From Novipirellula caenicola (lineage in GTDB: Bacteria; Planctomycetota; Planctomycetia; Pirellulales; Pirellulaceae): 64,000 nucleotides of DNA. Of the stretch, positions 56,510 through 64,000 are shown piece by piece (position 1 is the first letter of the stretch; the number at the start of each line of letters is the position of its first letter). Location of the stretch: positions 27,161 through 91,160 of the forward strand of contig NZ_BAABRO010000023.1 of the NCBI RefSeq assembly GCF_039545035.1, written 5' to 3'. A model generated the notes under the pieces. That model was not told the DNA's origin. It was given only the letters and a program-made list of their open reading frames with translations, and made no database searches. A program made the translations under genes and the position numbers.

Positions 56510-57541
56510 TTATGATGCCGTGGAGTTGCGTGGTGACGTTTCGCTGAGTGAAGATGCGTTTTTCGCTAACAGTTGTTCCCGATCGTGTTGGACCATTTCC
56601 TTGGCGAGCTCCGGAAGCGTGACGTTGGCTTTCCAGTTTAGTTGCCGAAACGCCTTGGATGGATCGCCGATTAGTCGTTGGACTTCTGATGGACGCATAA
56701 ACGCTTTGTCCTGACGTACATACGGTCGCCAATCCAGGTCGACGGCATCGAATGCGGCTGCCAGGAAGTTTTCGACAGTATGCTGAGTGCCCGTTGCAAG
56801 AATGAAATCGTCGGCTGTTTCCTGCTGCAGCATCAGCCACATGCCTTGAACGTAGTCGGGGGCATAGCCCCAGTCTCGGACGGTATCGAGCGAACCGAGG
56901 ACCAATTCGTTTTGCAATCCCATGGAGATCGCTGCGGCGGCACGGGTGATTTTACGCGTAACAAATGACTCGCCGCGTCGAGGTGATTCGTGGTTGTAGC
57001 AGATTGCGTTACAAGCAAACAAACCAAACGATTCGCGATACAGCGTCACCATTTGTGTGGCAAAGGCTTTGGCGACACCGTAAGGGGTGACAGGACGCAT
57101 CGGGGTCATTTCATTTTGTGGTGACTCCAGTGGTCGGCCAAAGATTTCGCTGCTGCTGATATGCGCAAAGCGAGGACGCTTATCGAGGTCTCGTAGGATT
57201 TCCAGCAGCTTCAATGTCCCCATCGCAGTGAATTGACAGGTCGTTTCAGGGATCTCGAAACTGGCACCGACATGACTCTGGCCAGCTAAGTGGTAGACTT
57301 CGTCCGGCGCCGTGCGTGTCAAAATCCGACGTATGGTGGTCGTGTCGTCGAGATCCGCGTAATGCAAAAACAGACGCTGGTTGTAAATCGACGTGTCGTG
57401 AAAAAGATGGTCCAATCGAGTCCGCTGGGTGGTGCTGCTGCGTCGCACCAAACCGTGAACGGTATACCCTTGCTCGAGGAGCCATTCGGTTAGGTAGGAT
57501 CCGTCTTGACCGGTGATTCCTGTGATCAGTGCTGACTTCAT
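56510..57541 (-). CDS. gmd: GDP-mannose 4,6-dehydratase
   Basis: 343 aa. ALITGITGQDGSYLTEWLLEQGY is split at its core into GITGQDGSYL. RRSSTTQRTRLDHLF, LAGQSHVGASFE, SSSEIFGRP, and the YGVAKAFA catalytic motif fit GMD, as does YNHESPRRGESFVTRKI. It makes GDP-4-keto-6-deoxymannose, precursor of fucose, rhamnose or perosamine. The next enzyme (Fcl, Rmd or Per) is not in the window. The ATG at 57541 overlaps the stop of the NusG-like gene (ATGA). Confidence 0.94.
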   Translation of the reverse strand: MKSALITGITGQDGSYLTEWLLEQGYTVHGLVRRSSTTQRTRLDHLFHDTSIYNQRLFLHYADLDDTTTIRRILTRTAPDEVYHLAGQSHVGASFEIPETTCQFTAMGTLKLLEILRDLDKRPRFAHISSSEIFGRPLESPQNEMTPMRPVTPYGVAKAFATQMVTLYRESFGLFACNAICYNHESPRRGESFVTRKITRAAAAISMGLQNELVLGSLDTVRDWGYAPDYVQGMWLMLQQETADDFILATGTQHTVENFLAAAFDAVDLDWRPYVRQDKAFMRPSEVQRLIGDPSKAFRQLNWKANVTLPELAKEMVQHDREQLLAKNASSLSETSPRNSTAS

Positions 57542-58095
57542 CCTATCAACTCCAATTGGCAATCCTCGAGCTTGACGCTGACGCCTTGCTCCATAAAGCG
57601 AACGCAAACGAGCAGCCGCGTCTCTTGTTCGCGGCGGAGGATCGTGCCCTCGTAACCGGCGAATGATCCGCTGCGAATTCGTACCTGTTGTCCCGGCTCA
57701 AGACGACTTTCGATCGTCATCGGAACGCCGAGTTCGATCAAACTTTGGATCTGTCGTAGATCGGCGACAAATTCGTCGACCTCGGTAATCTCCGTTGCCT
57801 TTTGGACGCAGCCGCTACAGATCGCTTGGTAACGAGCTTCGTCGTTCTCGCCACACACGAAAATGTAATTGCTAAACAGCGGGACATAGGATGTCCGCAT
57901 CCGTCCGGCAGGGGAACGTTTTCGCTGGGGAACCATCGGTCCGTAGTGCCAAACCTCGTGCTTCTGCAGGTGCCGCATCAATTGCTTTTCCTGCCGCGAT
58001 TTGGTGTACATCAACCACCAAATCTTGGATTCTGCGGTTGGGTGGCTGAGCAGATCCTCGGGAAAACAATCGGGTTCTTGAGGCAAGATCGGCAT
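57538..58095 (-). CDS. NusG/RfaH-like transcription antitermination protein
   Basis: 185 aa. NGN domain with KIWWLMYTKSRQEKQLMRHL and VPLFSNYIFV, then a KOW domain with LEPGQQVRIRSGSFAGYEGTILR. A specialised NusG paralog beside gmd, much like the UpxY/RfaH-type regulators of polysaccharide operons, which act on RNA polymerase to read through the long operon. The ATG at 58095 is preferred over a frame start at 58146. It is the first gene of a leftward set and overlaps gmd. Confidence 0.88.
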   Translation of the reverse strand: MPILPQEPDCFPEDLLSHPTAESKIWWLMYTKSRQEKQLMRHLQKHEVWHYGPMVPQRKRSPAGRMRTSYVPLFSNYIFVCGENDEARYQAICSGCVQKATEITEVDEFVADLRQIQSLIELGVPMTIESRLEPGQQVRIRSGSFAGYEGTILRREQETRLLVCVRFMEQGVSVKLEDCQLELIG

Positions 58096-58332
58096 CGATG
58101 GTCTGGTATGGAGGATTCGGCAGCGCTCTCCCGTTCGTCTTCGCAATCAAACACGACGGGATGCGAATCGCACAAAAAACAAGAGACAGCTAGGCAAGAT
58201 GATCTGTCTTGCGGGTGGCGACAACCTTAGCTTAGCAAACCCAGGACAAGTTTTTAATGCTGCCAAGGTCTCTACCAGTTCTAACGAACGAACCGATTCG
58301 CCCATTTTAACGTTGACCGCAAGCAAATGAGC

Positions 58333-59922
58333 CTAGAGCGAACTCAACGCGGCTTTGTCATCGGAATCTTCCTTCTCGTGCTTTGACGGCCGAGCAGGAC
58401 TCGTCGGTTTTGGCCAAAAGAAGGCTCCAGAATCGACGGCGGGCTGTTTTTCAAGCGATTCAATGACGTAATCAATCTGCGGATTCAGTTCGTTGAGTTG
58501 CTCGATAAAGCTGGCAATGTGCGAGTAAACATGAGGCGATTTTGCGGGAGCGACCATTTCGAGCCGTCCGATCACCAATTCGCTGCCATCCTTGGTACGT
58601 CGTGTAAAGAGCGGAACGCACATGGTCAATTGGTGTGATTTTTCAGGCAAACGCACACTGTGCCACGACGCATGATAGCCTTCGTGTAACCAAGCTAGAT
58701 TGAGGTCAATTTTGACGCTAGCGAGGTCGTGCGATTGAGCGAGTTCGACAATCGGTTCCCAGACGGTGTCCCAGGAACCCGATCCTTGAAGTGCATGTTT
58801 GCGATGTTGTTTTTTTTCCTCGCAAACAATCGGCGATGTCGAAAACGAGTGGCAGAAATGGATTGCCCGCGTGACAAGCAGTTTTGATTCCGCATGTCCA
58901 AAGGAGCGAGTGAAAATCAAAGTGCCTAGCGCCAGGATGACTCCGACGATCGAAAGCCAAGGCAGCGAATAGTAAGTGGATACGTAGGCCAAGGTCGACG
59001 TGATCAAACAAAGCCCCGCCACGACGGCGAGCATCCCCAGACTGCCGTATTTTGCCTGCAATAAATGATGCAAATGGGCGCGGTCGGTAATGTAAATACT
59101 GCGTCCGGTGAGCCACCGCCGCAAGATGGCCGCGGTCGAGTCGAATAGAGGCAGCGCCAAAATGGCGACGGGGGCCGAAGCCAAGACCGTGGATTCCTTG
59201 GTGTTGCTCCAGATCGCAAGGACGCCCACGAAGAATCCGATCATCATGCTGCCGGCGTCACCGAGATAGATGGTCGCGGGAGGGCGATTGAAGGCGAGAA
59301 AACCGAGTAGGGCGCCCGACAGTGAAAAACACAGTACGGCGGTCAAATTAATGCCTGACCGACTACTCAGAAATCCAAGTCCCGCGCAAACGATGCAGCC
59401 GACGGTCGTGGCCATTCCGTCGGCGCCGTCGATCAGATTTAGCGCATTGATGGCAATGAGCAGCCAAAGCATGGTGATGGGAAATGCCAGATTCCCAAGC
59501 GAAATCTCGAACCCCATCAGGTTGATTTGGCGAATCACGGTGCCGCTTCCCACAACGCTTGCTACGATCAGACACTGAAACAATAGCTTCTGTCGACCTC
59601 GCAATGGCCAGCGATCGTCGATCAATCCCACCACTAAAACGGCAGCCGCTGCAAAAATCAGCACATACCAGCTGGGGTTGAAGTAGCCAAGCGAAAAATC
59701 GTTGAAATTTCGATCGATCAGTACCGTGGAAACGAAGCCCACCAACAGCGAAGCGAATACGGCAACTCCCCCACCCAACGCAATCGGTACTCGGTGGAGC
59801 TTTCGTTCGCTGTCAGGCTTGTCGATCATTCCGCAGCGGATCGCCAACGCTCGTACCATTGGGACGAGCAATAGCGCACTTACTAGCGAAATGGTAAGAC
59901 AGGCTAACAGCAGCCAATTCAT
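58333..59922 (-). CDS. WecA/TagO-family undecaprenyl-phosphate glycosyl-phosphotransferase with extra soluble C-terminus
   Basis: 529 aa. Residues 1 to ~330 hold about ten membrane segments with the polyprenyl-phosphate transferase motifs: VPIALGGGVAVF, VVGLIDDRWPLRGRQKLLFQ, INALNLIDGADGMA, YLGDAGSMMIGFF and DRAHLHHLL. Residues ~340-529 are soluble, with SWDTVWEPIVELAQSHDLAS and the HVYSHIASFIEQLNEL segment; no domain was recognised. It starts lipid-linked sugar assembly on undecaprenyl phosphate at the membrane. Upstream of the NusG-like gene by ~240 bases and in the same direction. Confidence 0.85.
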   Translation of the reverse strand: MNWLLLACLTISLVSALLLVPMVRALAIRCGMIDKPDSERKLHRVPIALGGGVAVFASLLVGFVSTVLIDRNFNDFSLGYFNPSWYVLIFAAAAVLVVGLIDDRWPLRGRQKLLFQCLIVASVVGSGTVIRQINLMGFEISLGNLAFPITMLWLLIAINALNLIDGADGMATTVGCIVCAGLGFLSSRSGINLTAVLCFSLSGALLGFLAFNRPPATIYLGDAGSMMIGFFVGVLAIWSNTKESTVLASAPVAILALPLFDSTAAILRRWLTGRSIYITDRAHLHHLLQAKYGSLGMLAVVAGLCLITSTLAYVSTYYSLPWLSIVGVILALGTLIFTRSFGHAESKLLVTRAIHFCHSFSTSPIVCEEKKQHRKHALQGSGSWDTVWEPIVELAQSHDLASVKIDLNLAWLHEGYHASWHSVRLPEKSHQLTMCVPLFTRRTKDGSELVIGRLEMVAPAKSPHVYSHIASFIEQLNELNPQIDYVIESLEKQPAVDSGAFFWPKPTSPARPSKHEKEDSDDKAALSSL

Positions 59923-60554
59923 ATCGTTTGCCTAAGAAAAGGAAGTCTTGTTCGATACTCTAGATGCGATTCTTGGGAAATGCCGAGATGAAATTGGCCA
60001 AAACGTCACATTGTCTGTGGAGTTGTTGGTCAAAATAATCGCGAGTCCCATCGGCAGCAGCGGTGTCACACAAAGTGATCAATGAGCACCATCCCGATCG
60101 GCCAACTGACGTTCCTAATGTACATCGCGCTGTTGCTTAAACAATAGGATGCATCGGGTGGCGTGGCAACGTCTGCCGAGGGGTTCTGTAATCCGAAATT
60201 CGTTTAAGGGGACTATTCGGAGATCGGTCGCGTTTTAAAGGGAGTTTCCTGGACACCAGTATAGAAGTGGAACTTGGAATACGAATCCGCAAATGGGCGG
60301 AAAAAAGCGGATTTAACAGGATCCTTAACTTCTATCCGCGATTGTCCACCCGCCACCGGGTGGTGATATCGCGATCAATCCGCTCGCTCGGCACAACCGC
60401 CAAAACCGTCCCAATGCGTGTTTTCGTGATTTTTGGTTAATCCCGCATAGCCCTCCCGGCGATAAATAGGGTTGAGCGGGTGTTCTTTCTAGCACAACCC
60501 GCACAAATAGTAGGACTAGAACACGGAATGCCTTTGCTGCCAAAGGGGGGCCAA
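59923..60554. promoter_or_regulatory. Divergent intergenic region with a possible switching leader
   Basis: About 630 bases between the WecA-like gene and the lipoprotein gene. CCCGC (60442-60446) can pair with GCGGG (60476-60480), helped by AGCCCT and AGGGTT arms between; the same GCGGGT can pair with ACCCGC at 60497-60502. The two foldings exclude each other. This may be a leader switch for the rightward export genes. There is no T-run, so a terminator role is unlikely. A CCACCC/GGGTGG hairpin also occurs at 60346-60364. Confidence 0.4.
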
Positions 60555-61604
60555 ATGGCGATTCGTTCAAAAATTTTGCCGCAATCACGAATCAGCGTCC
60601 AAAGTGGCGTCGCGGCTGGAACACGTAATTTGAGCCGAAATTCTTCCCCGTCGTTGGCGTGCAATCGCTTGGGACGCGGAGGGCGAGCCGTGCCTCGCCG
60701 CTTGAGTCATCAAGTTGGCAGGGTGAACCGGCTCGCTCGTACTGCACTGTTCGCTGGACTCTCGCTGGTCGTGCTTGGCACGGGTGGGTGTTCGATGTTC
60801 AGTGGTGCGGCCCGGCAATTGAGGAACCATGACGGGCTCAATGAATTTATGATTGGCCATCGCAACAAGACGATGGCGGCGAAGGCGTGGCATTGCCAGA
60901 AGGCTAACTTCTGTAATCCATCAAGCGCTTTTAAAGATGGTTTCTACGCAGGTTATATGGATATTTGCAACGGAGGCAGCGGCTGTACGCCCGCGATTGC
61001 TCCGTCGCAGTATTGGGGATGGATGTATCAGTCATCCAACGGCCAACTTGCCGTCAATGATTGGTTTGCTGGGTTCCCGATGGGAGTCAAGGCAGCCGAG
61101 CAAGACGGCGTGGGGCATTGGAGCAATGTGCAAACATCCTATGGTGCGACATCGCCAAACATGGCGGCCGCCCCACTGCCTGTGCAGACCGCGCCGACGG
61201 TGCTTGAACACCAGCTGCCGACGCCGCTGGAGAGTCCGTTTTTGGATGCGGATGACGAAGAGCCTGAGTTGATCGAGCCGGCTGAAATGGACGGCGACGT
61301 GATCGGGCCTCAAGATCGGCTTCAAGGTGCTCAGGGTTTGCATCAGAAAGACTCGTCTTTCCCGATGCAAAACGGAGGCGGCTACCGCTTCTCGGCATCC
61401 TCGGATTCGATCCCGGATCTCGAGCCCAAGGCGAGCGAAGAAGTGAGCTACTCCGACGCCGAAGTCTTGGACGCGGATTCGATTGTCGATCAGGTTTTTG
61501 CTGATCAAGGCTTCAAGAGTCCAACCGCAACGACTGAAGATACCGCTGGCTCGGCTCCTGTAGTCGATGCACCAGCAAGCAAGTTGCCGTTCAGCTTTCA
61601 ATAA
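60555..61604 (+). CDS. Lipoprotein preceding a polysaccharide export gene
   Basis: 349 aa from the ATG at 60555, which has an AAAGGGGGG upstream. An internal signal-like stretch ends GTGGC at 79 (ALFAGLSLVVLGTGGC); a GTG at 60723 would give a 23-residue lipoprotein signal peptide, so the true start may be there. Then MIGHRNKTMAAKAWHCQKANFC, FKDGFYAGYMDICNGGSGCTP and a D/E/P-rich disordered tail. No domain is known to me. The neighbour is a Wza-like gene, 85 bases downstream, so a role in polysaccharide export is plausible. Confidence 0.65.
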   Translation: MAIRSKILPQSRISVQSGVAAGTRNLSRNSSPSLACNRLGRGGRAVPRRLSHQVGRVNRLARTALFAGLSLVVLGTGGCSMFSGAARQLRNHDGLNEFMIGHRNKTMAAKAWHCQKANFCNPSSAFKDGFYAGYMDICNGGSGCTPAIAPSQYWGWMYQSSNGQLAVNDWFAGFPMGVKAAEQDGVGHWSNVQTSYGATSPNMAAAPLPVQTAPTVLEHQLPTPLESPFLDADDEEPELIEPAEMDGDVIGPQDRLQGAQGLHQKDSSFPMQNGGGYRFSASSDSIPDLEPKASEEVSYSDAEVLDADSIVDQVFADQGFKSPTATTEDTAGSAPVVDAPASKLPFSFQ

Positions 61605-61688
61605 GCACGGAAAATTTTAAGTTCTGGCGACGCCAAGAAAGCGCCCCAATTACGCATACGCATTGTCCATCAGTTAGAGAGTTCAGGG

Positions 61689-63041
61689 ATGAACAGGAAA
61701 CCTTTGCAAGCCAAAAAACGGGCGCTCCGTGTACTGCGGTCCATCAAGACCGTGGCTGCCGCCGGCCTTTTTTGCACAGCCTTCAGTGGCTGCTCAACGC
61801 TGACGCAGCCGATTGACGGTGTGCCCGCGAATCGATTGCCGCCTCAGTTTTTCGCCGAGCCGAAGAACGATTTAGTGCCTGTGGATATTTCGCTGCTCTC
61901 GCTCGAGCCGCCACGCGATTATCAATTGGCCGGTGGCGACATCCTTGGTGTCTACATCGAAGGCGTGTTGCCGTTTAATCCGCCCAATGCACCTCCAGAG
62001 CCACCGCCGGTAAACTTCCCGGACGCTCAGAGCACACTGCCGCCATCGATCGGTTACCCGATCGCGGTGCAAGACGATGGAACGTTGGCGCTGCCGCTGA
62101 TCGAACCTTTGAAAGTCGAAGGGTTGACGCTTGAGCAGGTTCGCGAAGCGATTCGCGATGCCTATATCGACAGCGAGATCTTGCGTCCTGAAAAAGCACG
62201 CCCGATCGTGACGATCATCAAGGAGCGAACCTACGATGTGATCGTTGTTCGTGAAGATGGTGGAAATCTAAGCACCCAGAACATCGCTGCGGACTTCATT
62301 CGTGGAACCAGCGACCGAAGTGCAAGCGGAGCGATGGTGAAGTTGCCCGCCTACCAAAACGACGTCCTGCATGCATTGGTCGAAACGGGTGGTTTGCCAG
62401 GTCTGAATGCGAAAAACGAAGTAAAAGTGCTTCGTGCAAGCCTAGCGGATCAGCGAAAACGAGCTCAGTTCATGCAGCAGTTCTACGCTCAGCAGCAGGC
62501 CGCTCGTTTGGATCCTTGTGCCTGTCCCCCTGAGTTGCCCGAAGATCCTTCGATTTTGAGAATTCCACTGCGAGTCAAACCAGGTGTGGTGCCGAATATT
62601 TCGGCAAAAGACATCGAATTGAAAGATGGCGATATCGTTTACATCGAATCTCGCGAGACCGAAGTCTTCTACACCGGAGGATTGTTGCCCGGCGGCGAAC
62701 ATTCGCTGCCACGTGACTACGACCTCGATATCTTGGGAGCCATGGCGATTGCGGGGCAAGGGGTTGGAAGTGCCGCGAGAACCGGCGGTGGATCGACGTT
62801 CGGCGTCGGAAGTGTCGGTGGAGTGCCCCCAGGGCGAGTCTATATCCTTCGCAAAACACCGTGTGACGGGCAAGTTGCGATCGAGGTGGACCTAGCCAAG
62901 GCGATCAATGACCCGCGTCAACGACCGCTGATCCAAGCTGGTGACACCATCATCTTGCAGTACAAGTGCGAGGAAGAGCTGTTGAACTTCGGGCTGGGAA
63001 GCTTCTTCACCTACGGTATTACCGAACTGTTCCGAAACTAA
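61689..63041 (+). CDS. Polysaccharide export outer-membrane lipoprotein, Wza-like
   Basis: 450 aa. Lipoprotein signal with C35 (CTAFSGC). Poly_export domain with YQLAGGDILGVYIEGVLP, DDGTLALPLIEPLKVEGLTLEQVREAI; then SLBB-like modules around VLHALVETGGLPGLNAKNEVKVLRA, KDGDIVYIESRETEVFYTGGLLPGGEHSLPRDYDL (first and second SLBB). It would form the outer-membrane channel for export. ATG at 61689. The terminator at 63077 follows. Part of the EPS locus with the WecA-like and sugar nucleotide genes. Confidence 0.9.
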   Translation: MNRKPLQAKKRALRVLRSIKTVAAAGLFCTAFSGCSTLTQPIDGVPANRLPPQFFAEPKNDLVPVDISLLSLEPPRDYQLAGGDILGVYIEGVLPFNPPNAPPEPPPVNFPDAQSTLPPSIGYPIAVQDDGTLALPLIEPLKVEGLTLEQVREAIRDAYIDSEILRPEKARPIVTIIKERTYDVIVVREDGGNLSTQNIAADFIRGTSDRSASGAMVKLPAYQNDVLHALVETGGLPGLNAKNEVKVLRASLADQRKRAQFMQQFYAQQQAARLDPCACPPELPEDPSILRIPLRVKPGVVPNISAKDIELKDGDIVYIESRETEVFYTGGLLPGGEHSLPRDYDLDILGAMAIAGQGVGSAARTGGGSTFGVGSVGGVPPGRVYILRKTPCDGQVAIEVDLAKAINDPRQRPLIQAGDTIILQYKCEEELLNFGLGSFFTYGITELFRN

Positions 63042-63076
63042 GTAGCTGATCTGTTTGACCAGCTAGCGAAACCTAG

Positions 63077-63119
63077 ATGCCGCTTCATGAAACACGTTTC
63101 ATGGAGCGGCATTTTTTTT
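63077..63119 (+). terminator. Factor-independent terminator after the Wza-like gene
   Basis: Stem ATGCCGCT-CATGAAAC with its complement GTTTCATG-AGCGGCAT (one mismatch, short loop AC), followed by eight T. It lies 35 bases after the stop of the Wza-like gene. Confidence 0.93.
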
Positions 63120-63732
63120 GGCACCTTCAGCGGTCTTTGCGGCTATCGAGGAAGGTTCATCGCAGCGAAGGGATCGAGGTCGAACTTGTTTCGCGTCGAT
63201 AAGAAATCGATGGTAAATGTTTATTTCGAGGTTCGTTCGAATATGCCGCGAACCGTGTCATCGGCAATGCGGTTGGGATCGCACGACTGTGCGTGGAATC
63301 GTCTTGACGCCAAAACGAGTTGCTCAGAAGCCTTTTTCCTCTAAGAGGCCGTGAGGTTTTGAAGGTAGCGGAAGTCGTCAAGACTTTCGACTCACGGGAA
63401 ATGTCCCTGAAACTCTTGTCGGACCGTTTGTCTCAGCAAGATGTGAATGGAATTGTGAGCCGAGAGCCGAGAACCCAACGCCATTTACTTAGGTGCTACA
63501 CGGCGAGAACTGTCACTGGGCGGCGCAAGCCCAGTGCCATCGACTTTGGGTAGCGATGTGCTGTGGGGCCCGACCGGTTGCGGCGAACAAACCGTTCGAT
63601 TTTGACCGGGCGGCTCGCGCCGCTATAAACACCGCACGTTTAGAGCGAGCATCGATGGCATTGGGCTACGCCCGTTCGTCGCACCTCGATGCGAGCAGCT
63701 GTAGATTGTGAAACCCCGTTCGGTGCGCGCAC
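63120..63732. repeat. Intergenic region with dispersed palindromes, no gene
   Basis: A perfect hairpin, CACTGGGC (63514-63521) with GCCCAGTG (63529-63536), and the element GTAGCGGAAGTCGTCAA at 63365-63381 followed by GACTTTCGACTCACGGG. The latter shares 16 of 17 bases with 48285-48301. No open frame shows family similarity. These look like dispersed repeats. Confidence 0.6.
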
Positions 63733-63735
63733 GAA

Positions 63736-63774
63736 AAAACCCGTCTCGGCTGGCGACAGTCCGAAACGGGTTTT
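63736..63774 (-). terminator. Bidirectional hairpin terminator downstream of the 16S rRNA gene
   Basis: Arms AAAACCCGTCTCGG (63736-63749) and CCGAAACGGGTTTT (63761-63774), one mismatch, 11-base loop, T-runs on both strands. On the minus strand it lies about 120 bases after the 16S end and would end that transcript. Confidence 0.85.
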
Positions 63775-63890
63775 CGTTTTTGATTTGGTGATGACACAGA
63801 TCCGAGGATCTGAATTCTGTTGAGTTAGCTGGAGGTCATTTTCACAAAGTGGATGCCACTCAGCAAGCTGAGGTCGATCCATTTCTAAAT

Positions 63891-64000
<110 letters not shown>

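Noticed and set aside
60480..60554. Earlier start of the lipoprotein gene at 60480
   Set aside because: The 75 bases add no signal-like sequence and lie in the hairpin leader; the ATG at 60555 has a strong SD.
63120..63732. Short open frames between the Wza-like gene and 16S rRNA
   Set aside because: No similarity to any family and no conserved start; sequence is rich in palindromes.

Overview
The window is about 64 kb of chromosome from a planctomycete of the Pirellulaceae type, close to Rhodopirellula. Several things point that way: paired DUF1552 and DUF1592-type (cytochrome-like) proteins, a sigma factor with a FecR/LamG partner beside a DUF1559 pseudopilin-like protein, a futalosine-pathway menaquinone cluster, long structured intergenic repeats, and a 16S rRNA 3' end with no 23S gene directly after it. 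This assignment is inference from gene content; no database was searched.

Layout. 0-4.6 kb: a minus-strand pseudaminic-acid type nonulosonate operon (pseB, pseC, a pseF-pseH fusion, pseI, and the first codons of one more gene). 5.2-5.8 kb: the first of six arrays of a ~147-150 bp palindromic repeat. 5.9-8.7 kb: a large O-antigen ligase-like membrane protein with a TPR-like tail. 9.4-13.1 kb: ubiE/menG, ubiX, mqnP and mqnE, transcribed leftward, the first three translationally coupled. 13.2-20.2 kb: four repeat arrays interleaved with a HAD phosphatase, an Omp85 system split into a beta-barrel lipoprotein and a separate POTRA protein, and a DUF559 nuclease-like gene bracketed by arrays. 20.2-27.9 kb: housekeeping and accessory single genes (EboD-like cyclase, esterase, aldo/keto reductase, guanine deaminase, orphan HPt protein, membrane C39 peptidase-like protein). 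28.2-33.7 kb: hemW, an RNase Z-like protein and scpA on the minus strand, then ilvN, ilvC and a DUF4254 gene on the plus strand. 33.9-38.0 kb: the sigma/FecR-LamG pair divergent from a DUF1559 protein and a small lipoprotein. 38.3-48.2 kb: leuS, the sixth repeat array, a lipoprotein, the DUF1552/DUF1592 pair, a thioesterase and an ACT-domain protein. 48.6-51.4 kb: an NtrC-type two-component system. 51.6-63.0 kb: an exopolysaccharide/nucleotide-sugar locus (two UDP-sugar dehydrogenases, rfbA, an RmlD/NRS-ER-like reductase, gmd, a NusG/RfaH-like regulator, a WecA-like transferase, and divergently a lipoprotein and a Wza-like export protein). The window ends in the 3' end of a 16S rRNA gene on the minus strand.

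The main theme is cell-surface glycan production: activated sugars from the pse operon and the 51-60 kb locus, lipid-linked initiation by the WecA-like enzyme, ligation or polymerisation by the O-antigen ligase-like protein, and export through the Wza-like lipoprotein. The split Omp85 pair would serve outer-membrane protein insertion.

The least explained material is non-coding: the six arrays of the ~147-150 bp four-hairpin unit, a compound 8-mer/7-mer microsatellite found twice just after a stop codon in the same orientation relative to the gene, a set of 18-bp direct repeats upstream of the DUF1592 gene, and small dispersed palindromes near 48.3 and 63.4 kb.
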